Shown piece by piece: positions 32,712-40,514 of a DNA stretch of 43,759 nucleotides. This DNA is from Gammaproteobacteria bacterium. Its GTDB lineage: Bacteria > Pseudomonadota > Gammaproteobacteria > Pseudomonadales > Pseudomonadaceae. Made by a program: the position numbers and the translations under genes. The notes beneath the pieces were generated by a model, which had not been told where the DNA came from, ran no database searches, and worked only from the letters and a program-made list of their open reading frames with translations. Position 1 is the first letter of the stretch, and each line of letters begins with the position of its first letter. The stretch spans positions 1-43,759 of the forward strand of contig CAJCIO010000093.1 of assembly GCA_903970465.1 (NCBI GenBank). Reading direction: 5' to 3'.

Positions 32712-34031
32712 GTGAACGCGAGCGCCCACACACCGTCCCAAGCCCATTCCAAGCAGGCGCGCCGCGCCGTCGTCGCCACCGTGGTCGGTAACGGCCTGGA
32801 ATGGTTCGACTTCACGGTCTACAGCTTCTTTTCGGTGATCATCGCCAAGGTGTTCTTCCCTACCGGCAGCGAACTGAGTTCGTATCTGCTGGCCTTGGCG
32901 ACCTTCGGAGTCGGGTTTTTCATGCGTCCGGTAGGCGGCATCGTGCTGGGTATCTACAGCGACAAACACGGCCGCAAAGCTGCGCTGTCTTTGACCATTC
33001 TGTTGATGGCGCTGGGCACCTTCATCATTGCGGTGACGCCGGGCTTCGCCCAGATCGGCTTTATCGCGCCAGTACTGATCGTGCTCGCGCGGCTGCTGCA
33101 GGGCTTTTCTGCCGGTGGCGAAATGGGCAGCGCCACGGCGTTCCTCACCGAGCACGCGCCGGCAGGGCGCAAGGCGTTCTACTCCAGCTGGATCCAGGCC
33201 AGTATCGGCGTCGCCGTGCTGCTGGGCTCTGGATTGGGCGCGCTGCTGTCGACCTACCTGACTCAGGCACAACTGGAAAGCTGGGGCTGGCGCGTACCCT
33301 TTTTGATCGGCACGCTGATTGGCCCGATCGGTTTTTATATCCGCAGCCGCATCGACGAAACACCCGTCTACAGCGAATCGCATACCAGCGAATCGCCGTT
33401 GCGCGAGGTGTTGCGCAGCTATCCACGCCAGACCCTGATCAGCTTTTCGCTGGTGGTGCTGTGGACCGTGTGCACCTACGCCATTCTGTTCTACATCCCT
33501 TCCTACGCCACTCGCGTGTTGAGCCTGCCGTCGTGGATGGGCTTTTGCGCCAGCATGGTCGGTGGCGGTGTATTGATCGTCGCCACGCCCGTCGTCGGCG
33601 CGCTGGCTGACAAGCAGGGCCGTCGCCCCTGGCTGCTGTGCTCGGCAGCGGCCATCTTCGTCGCCGCCTACCCGATGTTCTATTACATCAACCATGTGCC
33701 CGGGCTGGCCTCGCTGCTGGTGTTCGAATTGGTGCTGGGATTGATGATCGCCGGTTACATCGGCTCGATCCTCGCCGCTTTCGGTGAACTGCTGCCCACC
33801 CACGTGCTGTCCACCGGGCTGTCGGTAGCCTACAACTTCGCCGTGACCATTTTCGGCGGTTTCGCCACCTTCACGATCACCGCCTTGATCGCTCAGACCG
33901 GCAGCAATCTCGCCCCGGCCTTTTACATCATGTTCGCGGCCGCCGTAAGCGGCACCGGCGCGCTGCTTTTCCGCGATCAGCCACGCGACAAGCCCAAGGC
34001 ACACATCACTTTGACAGGAGCTGTCCAATGA
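32712..34031 (+). CDS. MFS transporter, metabolite:H+ symporter (MHS) family
   Basis: A 439-residue membrane protein with 12 helices. 'GNGLEWFDFTVYSFFS' in helix 1, 'GFFMRPVGGIVLGIYSDKHG' (motif A) after helix 2, and 'ARLLQGFSAGGEMGSATAFL' in helix 4 define the MHS family, which imports organic acids and zwitterions such as citrate, proline/betaine or shikimate. The GTG at 32712 is favoured, with AGGAG 7 bases upstream. An in-frame ATG at 32697 contains that ribosome site and is less likely. Its stop overlaps the amidohydrolase start by 4 bp, so the two are translationally coupled and it probably imports that enzyme's substrate. Confidence 0.86.
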   Translation: MNASAHTPSQAHSKQARRAVVATVVGNGLEWFDFTVYSFFSVIIAKVFFPTGSELSSYLLALATFGVGFFMRPVGGIVLGIYSDKHGRKAALSLTILLMALGTFIIAVTPGFAQIGFIAPVLIVLARLLQGFSAGGEMGSATAFLTEHAPAGRKAFYSSWIQASIGVAVLLGSGLGALLSTYLTQAQLESWGWRVPFLIGTLIGPIGFYIRSRIDETPVYSESHTSESPLREVLRSYPRQTLISFSLVVLWTVCTYAILFYIPSYATRVLSLPSWMGFCASMVGGGVLIVATPVVGALADKQGRRPWLLCSAAAIFVAAYPMFYYINHVPGLASLLVFELVLGLMIAGYIGSILAAFGELLPTHVLSTGLSVAYNFAVTIFGGFATFTITALIAQTGSNLAPAFYIMFAAAVSGTGALLFRDQPRDKPKAHITLTGAVQ

Positions 34032-35281
34032 CCACCCCTACTCGCCTGATCCTGCGCAACGGCCGCCTGCTGGACCCCGTCGCCGGTCAATTGGTGACGG
34101 GCAAGGAAGTCCTGATCGAGGGTGAACGCATCGTTGCCGTGCGCGCCCAGGGCGAAGCAGCCGAAGCGGGCGCGCAAGTGATCGACCTCGGCGGGCGCAC
34201 GCTGATGCCCGGCCTGATCGACTGCCACGTGCACGTACTGGCCTCCAATGCCAACCTCGGCCTCAATGCCTTGCAACCCAACGCGATCACCATGTATCGC
34301 GCACTGCCGATCCTCGACGCCATGCTCAAGCGCGGCTTTACCACGGTACGCGACGCTGGTGGTGCAGACTGGGCGCTGGCCCGTTCGATCGCCATAGGGC
34401 TGATCCCCGGCCCGCGTATTTTCGCGTCGGGCAAGGCGCTGTCGCAGACCGGCGGCCATGGCGACATGCGTGCCCGCGGTGAATTGCTGCTCAGCGAACC
34501 GTGCTCGTGCTGCTTCCGCGCGGGCGCCATCGCGCGGGTCGTAGATGGTGTCGACAACGTTCGCCTGGCCGTGCGTGAAGAACTGCAACAGGGCGCCAGC
34601 CAGATCAAGATCATGGCTTCGGGCGGCGTCTCCTCGCCTACCGATCCGATCGCCAACACTCAATACAGCGAGGCGGAAATCCGCGCCATCGTCGATGAAG
34701 CCGAGGCCGCCAACACCTACGTCATGGCCCACGCCTATACCGCCCGGGCCATCCGCCGCGCCATCGAATGCGGCGTGCGGACCATCGAGCACGGCAACCT
34801 GGTGGACGCCGATACCGCTCGACTGATGGCTGAAAAAGGCGCCTTTGCGGTCCCCACCCAGGTGACCTACGAAATGCTCGCCGAACACGGCGCCCGCGCC
34901 GGCCTGCCACCCGAGTCGGTGGCCAAGATCGAAGACGTGCGCCAGGCCGGGCGCAACGCCCTGAAGCTGTTTGCTGAAGCCGGCGTGCCTATGGGCTATG
35001 GCTCCGACCTGCTGGGCGAGATGCACGAATACCAGAGCTACGAACTGAAAATCCGTGCCGAGGTGCTGGGCAATCTGGCAGCGATCCGCAGTGCCACCAG
35101 CGTCGCCGCGCAGATCCTGCAGCGCGAAGGCGAACTGGGCTGCATCGCCCCAGGTGCCTTGGCCGACCTGCTGGTGGTCAATGGCGATCCGCTGAGCGAT
35201 ATCAATTGTCTGGTAGGCCAAGGCGAGCAGCTCGCCATGATCGTGCAGGGCGGCAGCATCAAGAAAAATCTGCTGGGGTGA
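34028..35281 (+). CDS. Metal-dependent amidohydrolase (Xaa-Pro/Xaa-Arg dipeptidase-like)
   Basis: A 417-residue cytosolic amidohydrolase. Metal ligands are visible: H67 and H69 in 'DCHVH', K194 in 'IKIMASGG' (the carboxylated Lys), H235 in 'MAHAYT', H255 in 'IEHGN' and D327 in 'GSDLLG'. This matches the binuclear-zinc prolidase-like/imidazolonepropionase-like amidohydrolase subgroup. It hydrolyses an amide or peptide bond; the substrate is unknown. It overlaps the MHS transporter gene by 4 bp. Its co-occurrence with an importer, two LysR regulators and the M20/ALDH operon suggests one amide-catabolic locus. Confidence 0.84.
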   Translation: MTTPTRLILRNGRLLDPVAGQLVTGKEVLIEGERIVAVRAQGEAAEAGAQVIDLGGRTLMPGLIDCHVHVLASNANLGLNALQPNAITMYRALPILDAMLKRGFTTVRDAGGADWALARSIAIGLIPGPRIFASGKALSQTGGHGDMRARGELLLSEPCSCCFRAGAIARVVDGVDNVRLAVREELQQGASQIKIMASGGVSSPTDPIANTQYSEAEIRAIVDEAEAANTYVMAHAYTARAIRRAIECGVRTIEHGNLVDADTARLMAEKGAFAVPTQVTYEMLAEHGARAGLPPESVAKIEDVRQAGRNALKLFAEAGVPMGYGSDLLGEMHEYQSYELKIRAEVLGNLAAIRSATSVAAQILQREGELGCIAPGALADLLVVNGDPLSDINCLVGQGEQLAMIVQGGSIKKNLLG

Positions 35282-35451
35282 TGGCGGGTTGAAGAAGGCG
35301 TCGGGAGGGTCGGCGCTTTTTTCCTCGAATTCGCTCGACAAAGACTCATTGGAGGGAATGATTTTCCTCTGATCAGTGAAGAGGTTCCCCTCCCCAATCG
35401 GCGAATGATCACCAAACCTCCCCTCGCGTACCGCCATCAGCCTCCCATGCA

Positions 35452-35504
35452 CAGTTGCGTCTGCAGAGAAACAAAGCTTATATTTGAACCTACAGACACA
35501 ACTG
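35452..35504. promoter_or_regulatory. Toxin-antitoxin promoter with flanking inverted arms
   Basis: CAGTTGCGTCTGCAG (35452-35466) is mirrored by CTACAGACACAACTG (35490-35504); 13 of 15 positions pair, with a 23-base spacer. TTGCGT (35455-35460) and TATATT (35479-35484), 18 bases apart, make a promoter inside it. It ends 14 bases before the antitoxin start. Autorepression by the Xre antitoxin is the expected role. Confidence 0.6.
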
Positions 35505-35518
35505 ATGAGGTCACGGGC

Positions 35519-35923
35519 ATGGTCGCCGCACCGCAAACCCCAACATTCAGCAAAGAGCAATGTGCCGCAGGCCTGCGTGTCGCCGTGGGCATCCTGGAAA
35601 AATGGCGGGCCAGCGGCGAACAGTCCTGCAACGTGTTGCGCATCTCGCGAAGCACCCTGGCCCGCGCCAAACAGAGCGATTCGAGCTGGTCCTTGAACCT
35701 GGACACAGACCAGATGCAGCGCGTCAGCTTGGTGCTCAACATCCACGCGGCGTTGCGCCTGGTGTTCGACAACCCTGAAAACGTCTACGGCTTTGCGCAA
35801 ATGGCCAACCACAATGAATTCTTCAGCGGACGCGCGCCGCTCGACGTCATGGCTCAGGGCGACATGATCTCGTTGTATGAAACCTTCAGGCGCATCGATG
35901 CCTTGCGCGGAGCACAATGGTAA
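35519..35923 (+). CDS. Xre/MbcA/ParS-type antitoxin (DUF2384 family)
   Basis: A 134-residue antitoxin that pairs with the RES toxin encoded next. An N-terminal HTH-like part ('AAGLRVAVGILEKW', 'NVLRISRSTLARAKQ') precedes the C-terminal DUF2384 helix bundle: 'QRVSLVLNIHAALRLVFDN', then 'FAQMANHNEFFSGRAPLDVM' in which the loop docks onto the toxin active site. The start at 35519 has GAGG upstream; the longer frame to 35405 covers the promoter. The stop overlaps the toxin start. It neutralises the toxin and represses the operon through the flanking inverted arms. Confidence 0.85.
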   Translation: MVAAPQTPTFSKEQCAAGLRVAVGILEKWRASGEQSCNVLRISRSTLARAKQSDSSWSLNLDTDQMQRVSLVLNIHAALRLVFDNPENVYGFAQMANHNEFFSGRAPLDVMAQGDMISLYETFRRIDALRGAQW

Positions 35924-36612
35924 TGCTCGATCAACTGGCACGGATGCCGGGCGAACAGGTGCAAGCCTGCCGCTTGGTCAATTCCAGATTCCCGCCCATC
36001 GCACTGTTCGACGACGTGGCCAGTGCCGACGAGTTCGAGGTGCTGTACCAGTTGCAGGCGCTGACCAATCCGCGTCTACAGAATGAAATCGGGCGGCTGG
36101 AACTGATCCCTCGCGTGCAAATCCCATTTGGCATCCCCGGCTGCGCCTATGCGACGGCGCCCTTTACCCATGTCAATCCGGCCGGCTCGCGATTCAGCGA
36201 TGGGAGCTTCGGCGTTCTGTACCTGGCGGACACCATGGAAACCGCGCTGGCCGAGGTGCGCCATCACCAGGACAGCTACTGGGCGAAGGTTCAAGGCTTG
36301 AACTACGAGCGTTTCGTGTTTCGCGGGCTGACCTGCGTGTTCACCGACAAGGACATGTCCGATGCCCTGGTGCTGCCGATCACTCATCCGATCCATGCGC
36401 CGGACGACTACAGCCAGTCCCGGCAACTGGGCAGAGCCATCAAGAACGCGGGCAGCCCCGGGCTGCGTTACCGTTCGGTGCGTCTGCCGGGCAATACCTG
36501 CTGGGCACTGATGACGCCGCGCCCGGTAACGTCCATCGTACAGAGCGCCCACTACGAGATGATCTGGAATGGGCGAATCACCGCAGTGAACACCGTCAGC
36601 GCCGCCGGATGA
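35917..36612 (+). CDS. RES-domain toxin (NAD+-degrading type II toxin)
   Basis: A 231-residue protein with the R-E-S signature: the early Arg in 'ACRLVNSRFPP', a Tyr/Glu pair in 'GVLYLADTMETALAEVRHH', and a late Ser in 'PGLRYRSVRLPG'. Characterised RES toxins (MbcT, ParT and others) consume or ADP-ribosylate with NAD+ and arrest growth. GGAG 4 bases upstream supports the ATG at 35917, which overlaps the antitoxin stop; an ATG at 35923 is an alternative. The Xre/RES pair is co-transcribed and translationally coupled. Confidence 0.85.
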   Translation: MVMLDQLARMPGEQVQACRLVNSRFPPIALFDDVASADEFEVLYQLQALTNPRLQNEIGRLELIPRVQIPFGIPGCAYATAPFTHVNPAGSRFSDGSFGVLYLADTMETALAEVRHHQDSYWAKVQGLNYERFVFRGLTCVFTDKDMSDALVLPITHPIHAPDDYSQSRQLGRAIKNAGSPGLRYRSVRLPGNTCWALMTPRPVTSIVQSAHYEMIWNGRITAVNTVSAAG

Positions 36613-36695
36613 AGCCTCCCATGAAACCCTGATCGGCCGGGAACCCGCGAGCCAGACACCACTCACAACCTTACACACTTGATTGGACGATCGTG

Positions 36696-38816
36696 ATGAG
36701 TGAGGTACTCGCAACACCCGTCGACCGCTCGACGGATGACCGCGCACGGACCCTCGTGGCGCAGATGACCGAGGACGAGAAGTTCGCCTGGCTGTCCGGC
36801 CCCATGGCCATTCCACTGGCCGGCGAAGACAAACCGGAGGGCGCCTTGGGGTCTGCCGCTTTTTACCCCGGTATAGAACGCCTGGGCATCCCGGCCATGC
36901 AGCAATCGGACGCGAGCCTCGGTATCGGCAACCTCGGCAATGTCCGCCCAGGTGACCATGCCACCGCGTTGCCCAGTTCGCTGCTGCTCGGCGCCACGTT
37001 CAACCCCAGCCTCGCCTTCGAGTCGGGCGCGCTGGTGGGTCGAGAGGCGCGGCAAAAAGGCTTCAACGTGCAATTGGCGGGTGGCGCCAATCTGGTCCGA
37101 GAGCCCCGCGGCGGTCGCAATTTCGAGTACATCAGCGAGGACCCTCTGCTGACCGGCGTATTGGCAGGCCAGTCGGTGGCGGGCATTCAATCCGAGAAGG
37201 TGGTGTCGACGGTCAAGCATTTCGTCGCCAATGCTCAGGAGACCGGACGCGTAATGGTCAGCTCGAACCTCAGCGAGGCGGCGTTGCGCGAGTCCGACCT
37301 GCTGGCCTTCCAGCTGGCGATAGAGATCGGTCGACCCGGTGCGGTGATGCCCGGCTATAACCTGATCAACGGCGATTACGCGTCCGAGAATGCCTTCCTG
37401 TTGGATACCGTGCTGAAGGGGGAATGGGAGTACCCAGGCTGGGTGATGTCCGACTGGGGCGCCACGCATTCCAGCGTCAAGGCCGCACTGGCGGGACTGG
37501 ACGTGCAGTCGGGCGCCAATCTGGACGATGCCCATCACTTCGGCGCGGCGCTGCGCCAGGCGGTCAAGGTTGGCGAAGTCCCGCAGAGCCGCATCGACGA
37601 CATGGTCACGCGCATCCTGCGCAGCCTGATCGAGGTGGGGGCACTGGACCCGGTGCCGGCGCTGCCCATCGATTACAGCCAACATCGGCTCATCGCCCAA
37701 CGCCAGGCCGAGGAAGGCATCGTGCTGCTCAAGAATGCTCAGGGCACACTTCCCTTGGCACAACGGGCAAAACGATTGTTGGTCATCGGTGCCCACGCCG
37801 ATCACGGCGTGCTGTGTGGCGGAGGCTCCTCTTGCGTGACCCCGATCGGCAGCCTGTCGCTGCCGGGCATCGACATGATGGGCATGCAGGTCGCCAAGGT
37901 TTACCAACCTTCCTCCCTGGTGCAGGCGATCAAAGAAGAAAGCGCGGCGCAGCAGGTGGATTTTCTCGACGGCACGGATGCGACCTTGGCCGTTGCGCAG
38001 GCGGCGATCGCCGATGCGGTGATCGTCTTCGCTCAGGAGTGGCGCTCGGAAGCGCTGGACGCCAGGGGACTGGGCCTCGACGGCAATCAGGATGCCTTGA
38101 TCGAGGCCGTCGCCGCAGCCAACCGCAACACCATCGTCGTCTTGCAGACTGGCGGCCCGGTGCTGTTGCCTTGGCTCGATAACGTCGCCGCTGTACTGGC
38201 CGCCTGGTATCCCGGTTCAGGGGGTGCCCCGGCGGTGGCTGGCGTGCTGTTCGGCAGAGTGAATCCGTCCGGACGCTTGCCGATCACCTTTCCCGCCAGC
38301 GAGTCGCAACTGCCGCGCCCCGAGCAGATCGACCCTGCCACCACCACCTCCAACCCTGGCATGCCGCGTAAAGGCGAGATCATCCCGATCAACTATGATA
38401 TCGAAGGCTCGGATGTCGGTTATCGCTGGTATGCACGGCAGCGTCTCAAGCCGCTGCTGCCGTTCGGCTTCGGGTTGTCCTACAGCACATTCGAATTCAG
38501 CGACCTGCGCGTCAACGAGCCCGGCAAGGTATCAGTGCGGGTGAACAATACCGGCCCGCGCGCTGGCGCCACGACGTTGCAGCTTTATATCGCAAAAACG
38601 GGCGAAGACGGCTTTGCCAAACGCCTCGCCGGATTTGAAAAAGTCTTTCTGGCAGCGGGCGAGCAAGCCGATGTCGAGGTCCAGCTGGAGCCACGCATCC
38701 TTGCTCGTTTCGAGGAGGGAGGCTTTGTCATCGGGCCAGGCAATTACCGTGTCTGGGCGGCAGATGATGCAGAGGATGAACGACTCGGAGTGACGGTGAC
38801 GCTGCATGCGCCATGA
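36696..38816 (+). CDS. Glycoside hydrolase family 3 beta-glucosidase-like enzyme
   Basis: A 706-residue GH3 enzyme with no signal peptide, so probably cytosolic. The N-terminal TIM barrel (about 20-290) has 'STVKHF' (K174, H175) and the nucleophile D253 in 'GWVMSDWGATHSS'. A five-stranded sandwich follows, with 'EGIVLLKN' and 'QEWRSEALDARGLGL' (acid/base region), then 'PFGFGLSYSTFEF' and the fibronectin-III-like C-terminus. It should release terminal beta-glucosyl or xylosyl groups. The ATG at 36696 or the GTG at 36693 may be used. It sits in an accessory stretch between the TA pair and gene remnants. Confidence 0.86.
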   Translation: MSEVLATPVDRSTDDRARTLVAQMTEDEKFAWLSGPMAIPLAGEDKPEGALGSAAFYPGIERLGIPAMQQSDASLGIGNLGNVRPGDHATALPSSLLLGATFNPSLAFESGALVGREARQKGFNVQLAGGANLVREPRGGRNFEYISEDPLLTGVLAGQSVAGIQSEKVVSTVKHFVANAQETGRVMVSSNLSEAALRESDLLAFQLAIEIGRPGAVMPGYNLINGDYASENAFLLDTVLKGEWEYPGWVMSDWGATHSSVKAALAGLDVQSGANLDDAHHFGAALRQAVKVGEVPQSRIDDMVTRILRSLIEVGALDPVPALPIDYSQHRLIAQRQAEEGIVLLKNAQGTLPLAQRAKRLLVIGAHADHGVLCGGGSSCVTPIGSLSLPGIDMMGMQVAKVYQPSSLVQAIKEESAAQQVDFLDGTDATLAVAQAAIADAVIVFAQEWRSEALDARGLGLDGNQDALIEAVAAANRNTIVVLQTGGPVLLPWLDNVAAVLAAWYPGSGGAPAVAGVLFGRVNPSGRLPITFPASESQLPRPEQIDPATTTSNPGMPRKGEIIPINYDIEGSDVGYRWYARQRLKPLLPFGFGLSYSTFEFSDLRVNEPGKVSVRVNNTGPRAGATTLQLYIAKTGEDGFAKRLAGFEKVFLAAGEQADVEVQLEPRILARFEEGGFVIGPGNYRVWAADDAEDERLGVTVTLHAP

Positions 38817-38820
38817 CGTG

Positions 38821-38852
38821 ACAGGGGGAGCGGCCAGTGCTGCTTCCCCTGT
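38821..38852 (+). terminator. Terminator after the GH3 gene
   Basis: CAGGGGGAGC (38822-38831) pairs with GCTTCCCCTG (38842-38851) with one G-U pair around a 10-base loop, 5 bases past the stop codon. The downstream T-content is modest. Confidence 0.5.
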
Positions 38853-38890
38853 GTTCTTCCAGAGCGCGCTGCGGTGCGAAGCTTGCTTTC

Positions 38891-38989
38891 CCATTCGATC
38901 GGTATTGGCTGATTCTCCCGCACCGACTGGTAAATCGCTTCCATCAGCAAGTGATCCTGCAAGCCGTCTTCGCCAGAATGAAGGGTAAT
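38891..38989 (-). pseudogene. C-terminal fragment of a Gfo/Idh/MocA-family oxidoreductase
   Basis: On the minus strand the frame reads 'LHSGEDGLQDHLLMEAIYQS' followed by 'VRENQPIPIEW'. This pattern matches the conserved C-terminus of glucose-fructose oxidoreductase-type proteins. No upstream part exists: the frame begins at the end of the neighbouring small gene and reads on into the GH3 gene in antisense. It is a short leftover. The assignment is from pattern memory. Confidence 0.5.
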
Positions 38990-38990
38990 A

Positions 38991-39107
38991 TCAACTCGAC
39001 CCAGGTGGGATACCGTCCTTGTTGAAATCCTTCAACCGTTCTCGCTCTTGCGGCGTGGAGTGGGCTGGGGTGTCATCCTTGGGTGGTTCTGGCTTTTCGT
39101 CGGCCAT
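38991..39107 (-). CDS. Small Pro/Asp/Glu-rich protein of 38 residues
   Basis: A very short gene beginning 'MADEKPEPPKDDTPAHSTPQ' and ending 'DFNKDGIPPGSS', with AGAGGA about 7 bases upstream of its ATG. It is hydrophilic and probably disordered. The strong ribosome site and the biased composition favour a real gene. No function is known. It lies next to a gene remnant and may itself be left from a larger unit. Confidence 0.5.
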   Translation of the reverse strand: MADEKPEPPKDDTPAHSTPQERERLKDFNKDGIPPGSS

Positions 39108-39156
39108 GATCAATCCTCTTAGTGATATCTGTTGGGGCAGGACACGGGTTCGACCG

Positions 39157-39435
39157 TCATCTGGCACTGTCGGTCGGGTCCCTGATGGCTTCACCTATCA
39201 GCTCATCCACTGCCGATGCTGCACGCAGCCGGTACTCTGCCGGCAGCTCGAACAGGTCCGGACTGCCGAAAATACGCAGCTTGGCGCCCTCGGCGACGGC
39301 AACCAGGTCCACCCCTTGGGTAGCCAATTGCTGGATAATGGCGAGCATGGCCAGTTTTTGTTGCTCAACGGTTGCTATCAGCATGCCAGCCTCTCTGAGG
39401 GCCTGATAAATCTCGGGTTTCAGAGAGTTGGTCAT
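39157..39435 (-). CDS. Hypothetical helical protein
   Basis: A 92-residue acidic protein, mostly helical, with an amphipathic stretch 'EQQKLAMLAIIQQLATQGVD'. No recognised domain. The ribosome site is weak, so the start (or an internal ATG at residue 18) is uncertain. It is co-oriented with the 38-residue gene 49 bp downstream. Confidence 0.45.
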   Translation of the reverse strand: MTNSLKPEIYQALREAGMLIATVEQQKLAMLAIIQQLATQGVDLVAVAEGAKLRIFGSPDLFELPAEYRLRAASAVDELIGEAIRDPTDSAR

Positions 39436-39499
39436 GTCGAGCGGAAGGCGGTTCAGAAAATTTATCTACCGCTTATCTGTCTGAGGCGCGGTCGCGGGA

Positions 39500-39793
39500 T
39501 CATTCAAGGGGAGCATATTGCATCTCGACATTGCCAAATGACCAATCCTCGCGCTTCACGTCGATCAAGCTGATCCAGACATCCTCCTTGCGCAGACCGG
39601 TCCTGCCGTGGATGCCCTCGGCGATGGCTTTGTAGAACGCTTTTTTTACCTCGATGGTCCGTCCGGCATTCCAGGTCACTTGAATGAAGACGATCTCTGG
39701 CGTGTAGGTAATTCCAAGATAACCTGCGGCTGGATAGATCAACTCGTCGGCTGCATGGCGATTGATGATCTGAAACCTGTCGTGCTGCGGGAC
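39500..39793 (-). pseudogene. 5'-truncated tautomerase-family gene
   Basis: The frame from about 39793 down to the stop at 39500 reads 'VPQHDRFQIINRHAADELIY', then 'IVFIQVTWNAGRTIEVKKAF', then 'DVWISLIDVKREDWSFGN'. This is the middle and C-terminal part of a tautomerase-family protein of about 130 residues. The first 35-40 residues, with the N-terminal catalytic Pro, are missing: an in-frame TAA lies just upstream near 39830 and there is no ATG. A TTG at 39742 could start an 80-residue product, but it would lack the catalytic Pro. It abuts a truncated SDR fragment on the other strand. Confidence 0.65.
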
Positions 39794-39795
39794 GC

Positions 39796-40155
39796 GCCGC
39801 CCGTCTGGCGGGCGTGCAGCGTTTTATCCTGGTATCCGCCTTCCCCGAGGCTGGGCGCGGCTCGGATACCTCTGAAGGTTTCGAGAATTACATGAAGGTG
39901 AAGAAGTACGCCGACGTTTATCTGGCTTCGTCTGACTTGGATTGGGTGATCGTTCGGCCTGGGACGTTGGTTGATCGCCCTGGGACGGGCGCTGTCAGAG
40001 CTGGATTGGCGATTGCGTATGGTGAGATCCCGCGTGATGACGTGGCGGCGTTTTTGGTGGCGGCTGTTGGTCAGAAGGGGGTTAGTCGCAGAATTATCGA
40101 GTTGACTGAGGGCGATATGCCCGTTGACAAGGCTGTGCTCGACCTTGGCAACTAG
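39796..40155 (+). pseudogene. 5'-truncated NAD(P)-binding SDR-type oxidoreductase gene
   Basis: From 39796 the frame reads 'AARLAGVQRFILVSAFPEAG', then 'MKVKKYADVYLASSDLDWVI' and 'VRPGTLVDRPG'. This is the C-terminal half of atypical SDR proteins of the NAD(P)H-binding (YwnB-like) type. The N-terminal Rossmann GxxGxxG half is missing, with a TGA at 39766. A GTG at 39814 would give a 113-residue product without a cofactor site. It ends 100 bp before the tRNA-Ser terminator. Its truncated end lies within 3 bases of the truncated end of the tautomerase remnant. Confidence 0.65.
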
Positions 40156-40255
40156 CGCAGGCCGAATGGCGAAGCCGCAGGGTTGTGGAACGCATTGGAC
40201 AAGATGCGAAAACGATTGGCCGTTTCCGCTTTGCAAGGACTCCACCCCCCAGAAA

Positions 40256-40287
40256 CGAAAAAGCCCCGCATTTGCGGGGCTTTTTCG
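40256..40287. terminator. tRNA-Ser terminator, bidirectional
   Basis: A perfect 15-bp stem, CGAAAAAGCCCCGCA and its complement, with a 2-base loop and T/A runs on both sides. It lies 8 bases past the tRNA 3' end on the minus strand. Confidence 0.85.
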
Positions 40288-40294
40288 ATGATGT

Positions 40295-40385
40295 TGGCGG
40301 GAAACCAGGGATTCGAACCCTGGAGACGCTATTAACGTCCGCCGGTTTTCAAGACCGGTGCATTCAACCACTCTGCCAATTTCCC
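40295..40385 (-). tRNA. tRNA-Ser (anticodon UGA)
   Basis: A 91-base gene including the encoded CCA. The acceptor stem pairs GGGAAAT with GTTTCCC, the anticodon loop is CTTGAAA with UGA, and the long variable arm expected of tRNA-Ser is present. The T-loop reads GGTTCGAATC. The discriminator base is G. A TTGACA/TATTAT promoter lies upstream. The 3' end points toward the accessory stretch at 35452-40155. Confidence 0.95.
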
Positions 40386-40457
40386 GAGTGTTGCGATGAC
40401 ACTTGCAGACTGCCTGGGAGGCCTCTCGGCCACAGCCCCGGCTGCGTTGCGGGCGCC

Positions 40458-40485
40458 ATAATACCGTAATGAAACAACCTGTCAA
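40458..40485 (-). promoter_or_regulatory. tRNA-Ser promoter
   Basis: On the minus strand TTGACA (40480-40485) and TATTAT (40458-40463) are 16 bases apart. This is a near-consensus sigma-70 promoter about 73 bases before the tRNA. Confidence 0.75.
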
Positions 40486-40514
40486 ACTCTCAATGTGGCC
40501 TATTGGCGCCGCTC

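Noticed and set aside
32292..34028. Minus-strand frame of 578 codons
   Set aside because: Antisense to the MHS transporter. No recognisable domain.
33977..35941. Minus-strand frame of 654 codons
   Set aside because: Antisense to the amidohydrolase and the antitoxin, both with clear catalytic or family motifs. Its composition is rich in His/Gln/Asp as expected for a reversed coding strand.
36663..37907. Minus-strand frame of 414 codons
   Set aside because: Antisense to the GH3 enzyme, with no motif of its own.
40298..40385. Intact integrative element with attL/attR at tRNA-Ser
   Set aside because: No integrase gene and no second copy of the tRNA 3' end was seen in the window.
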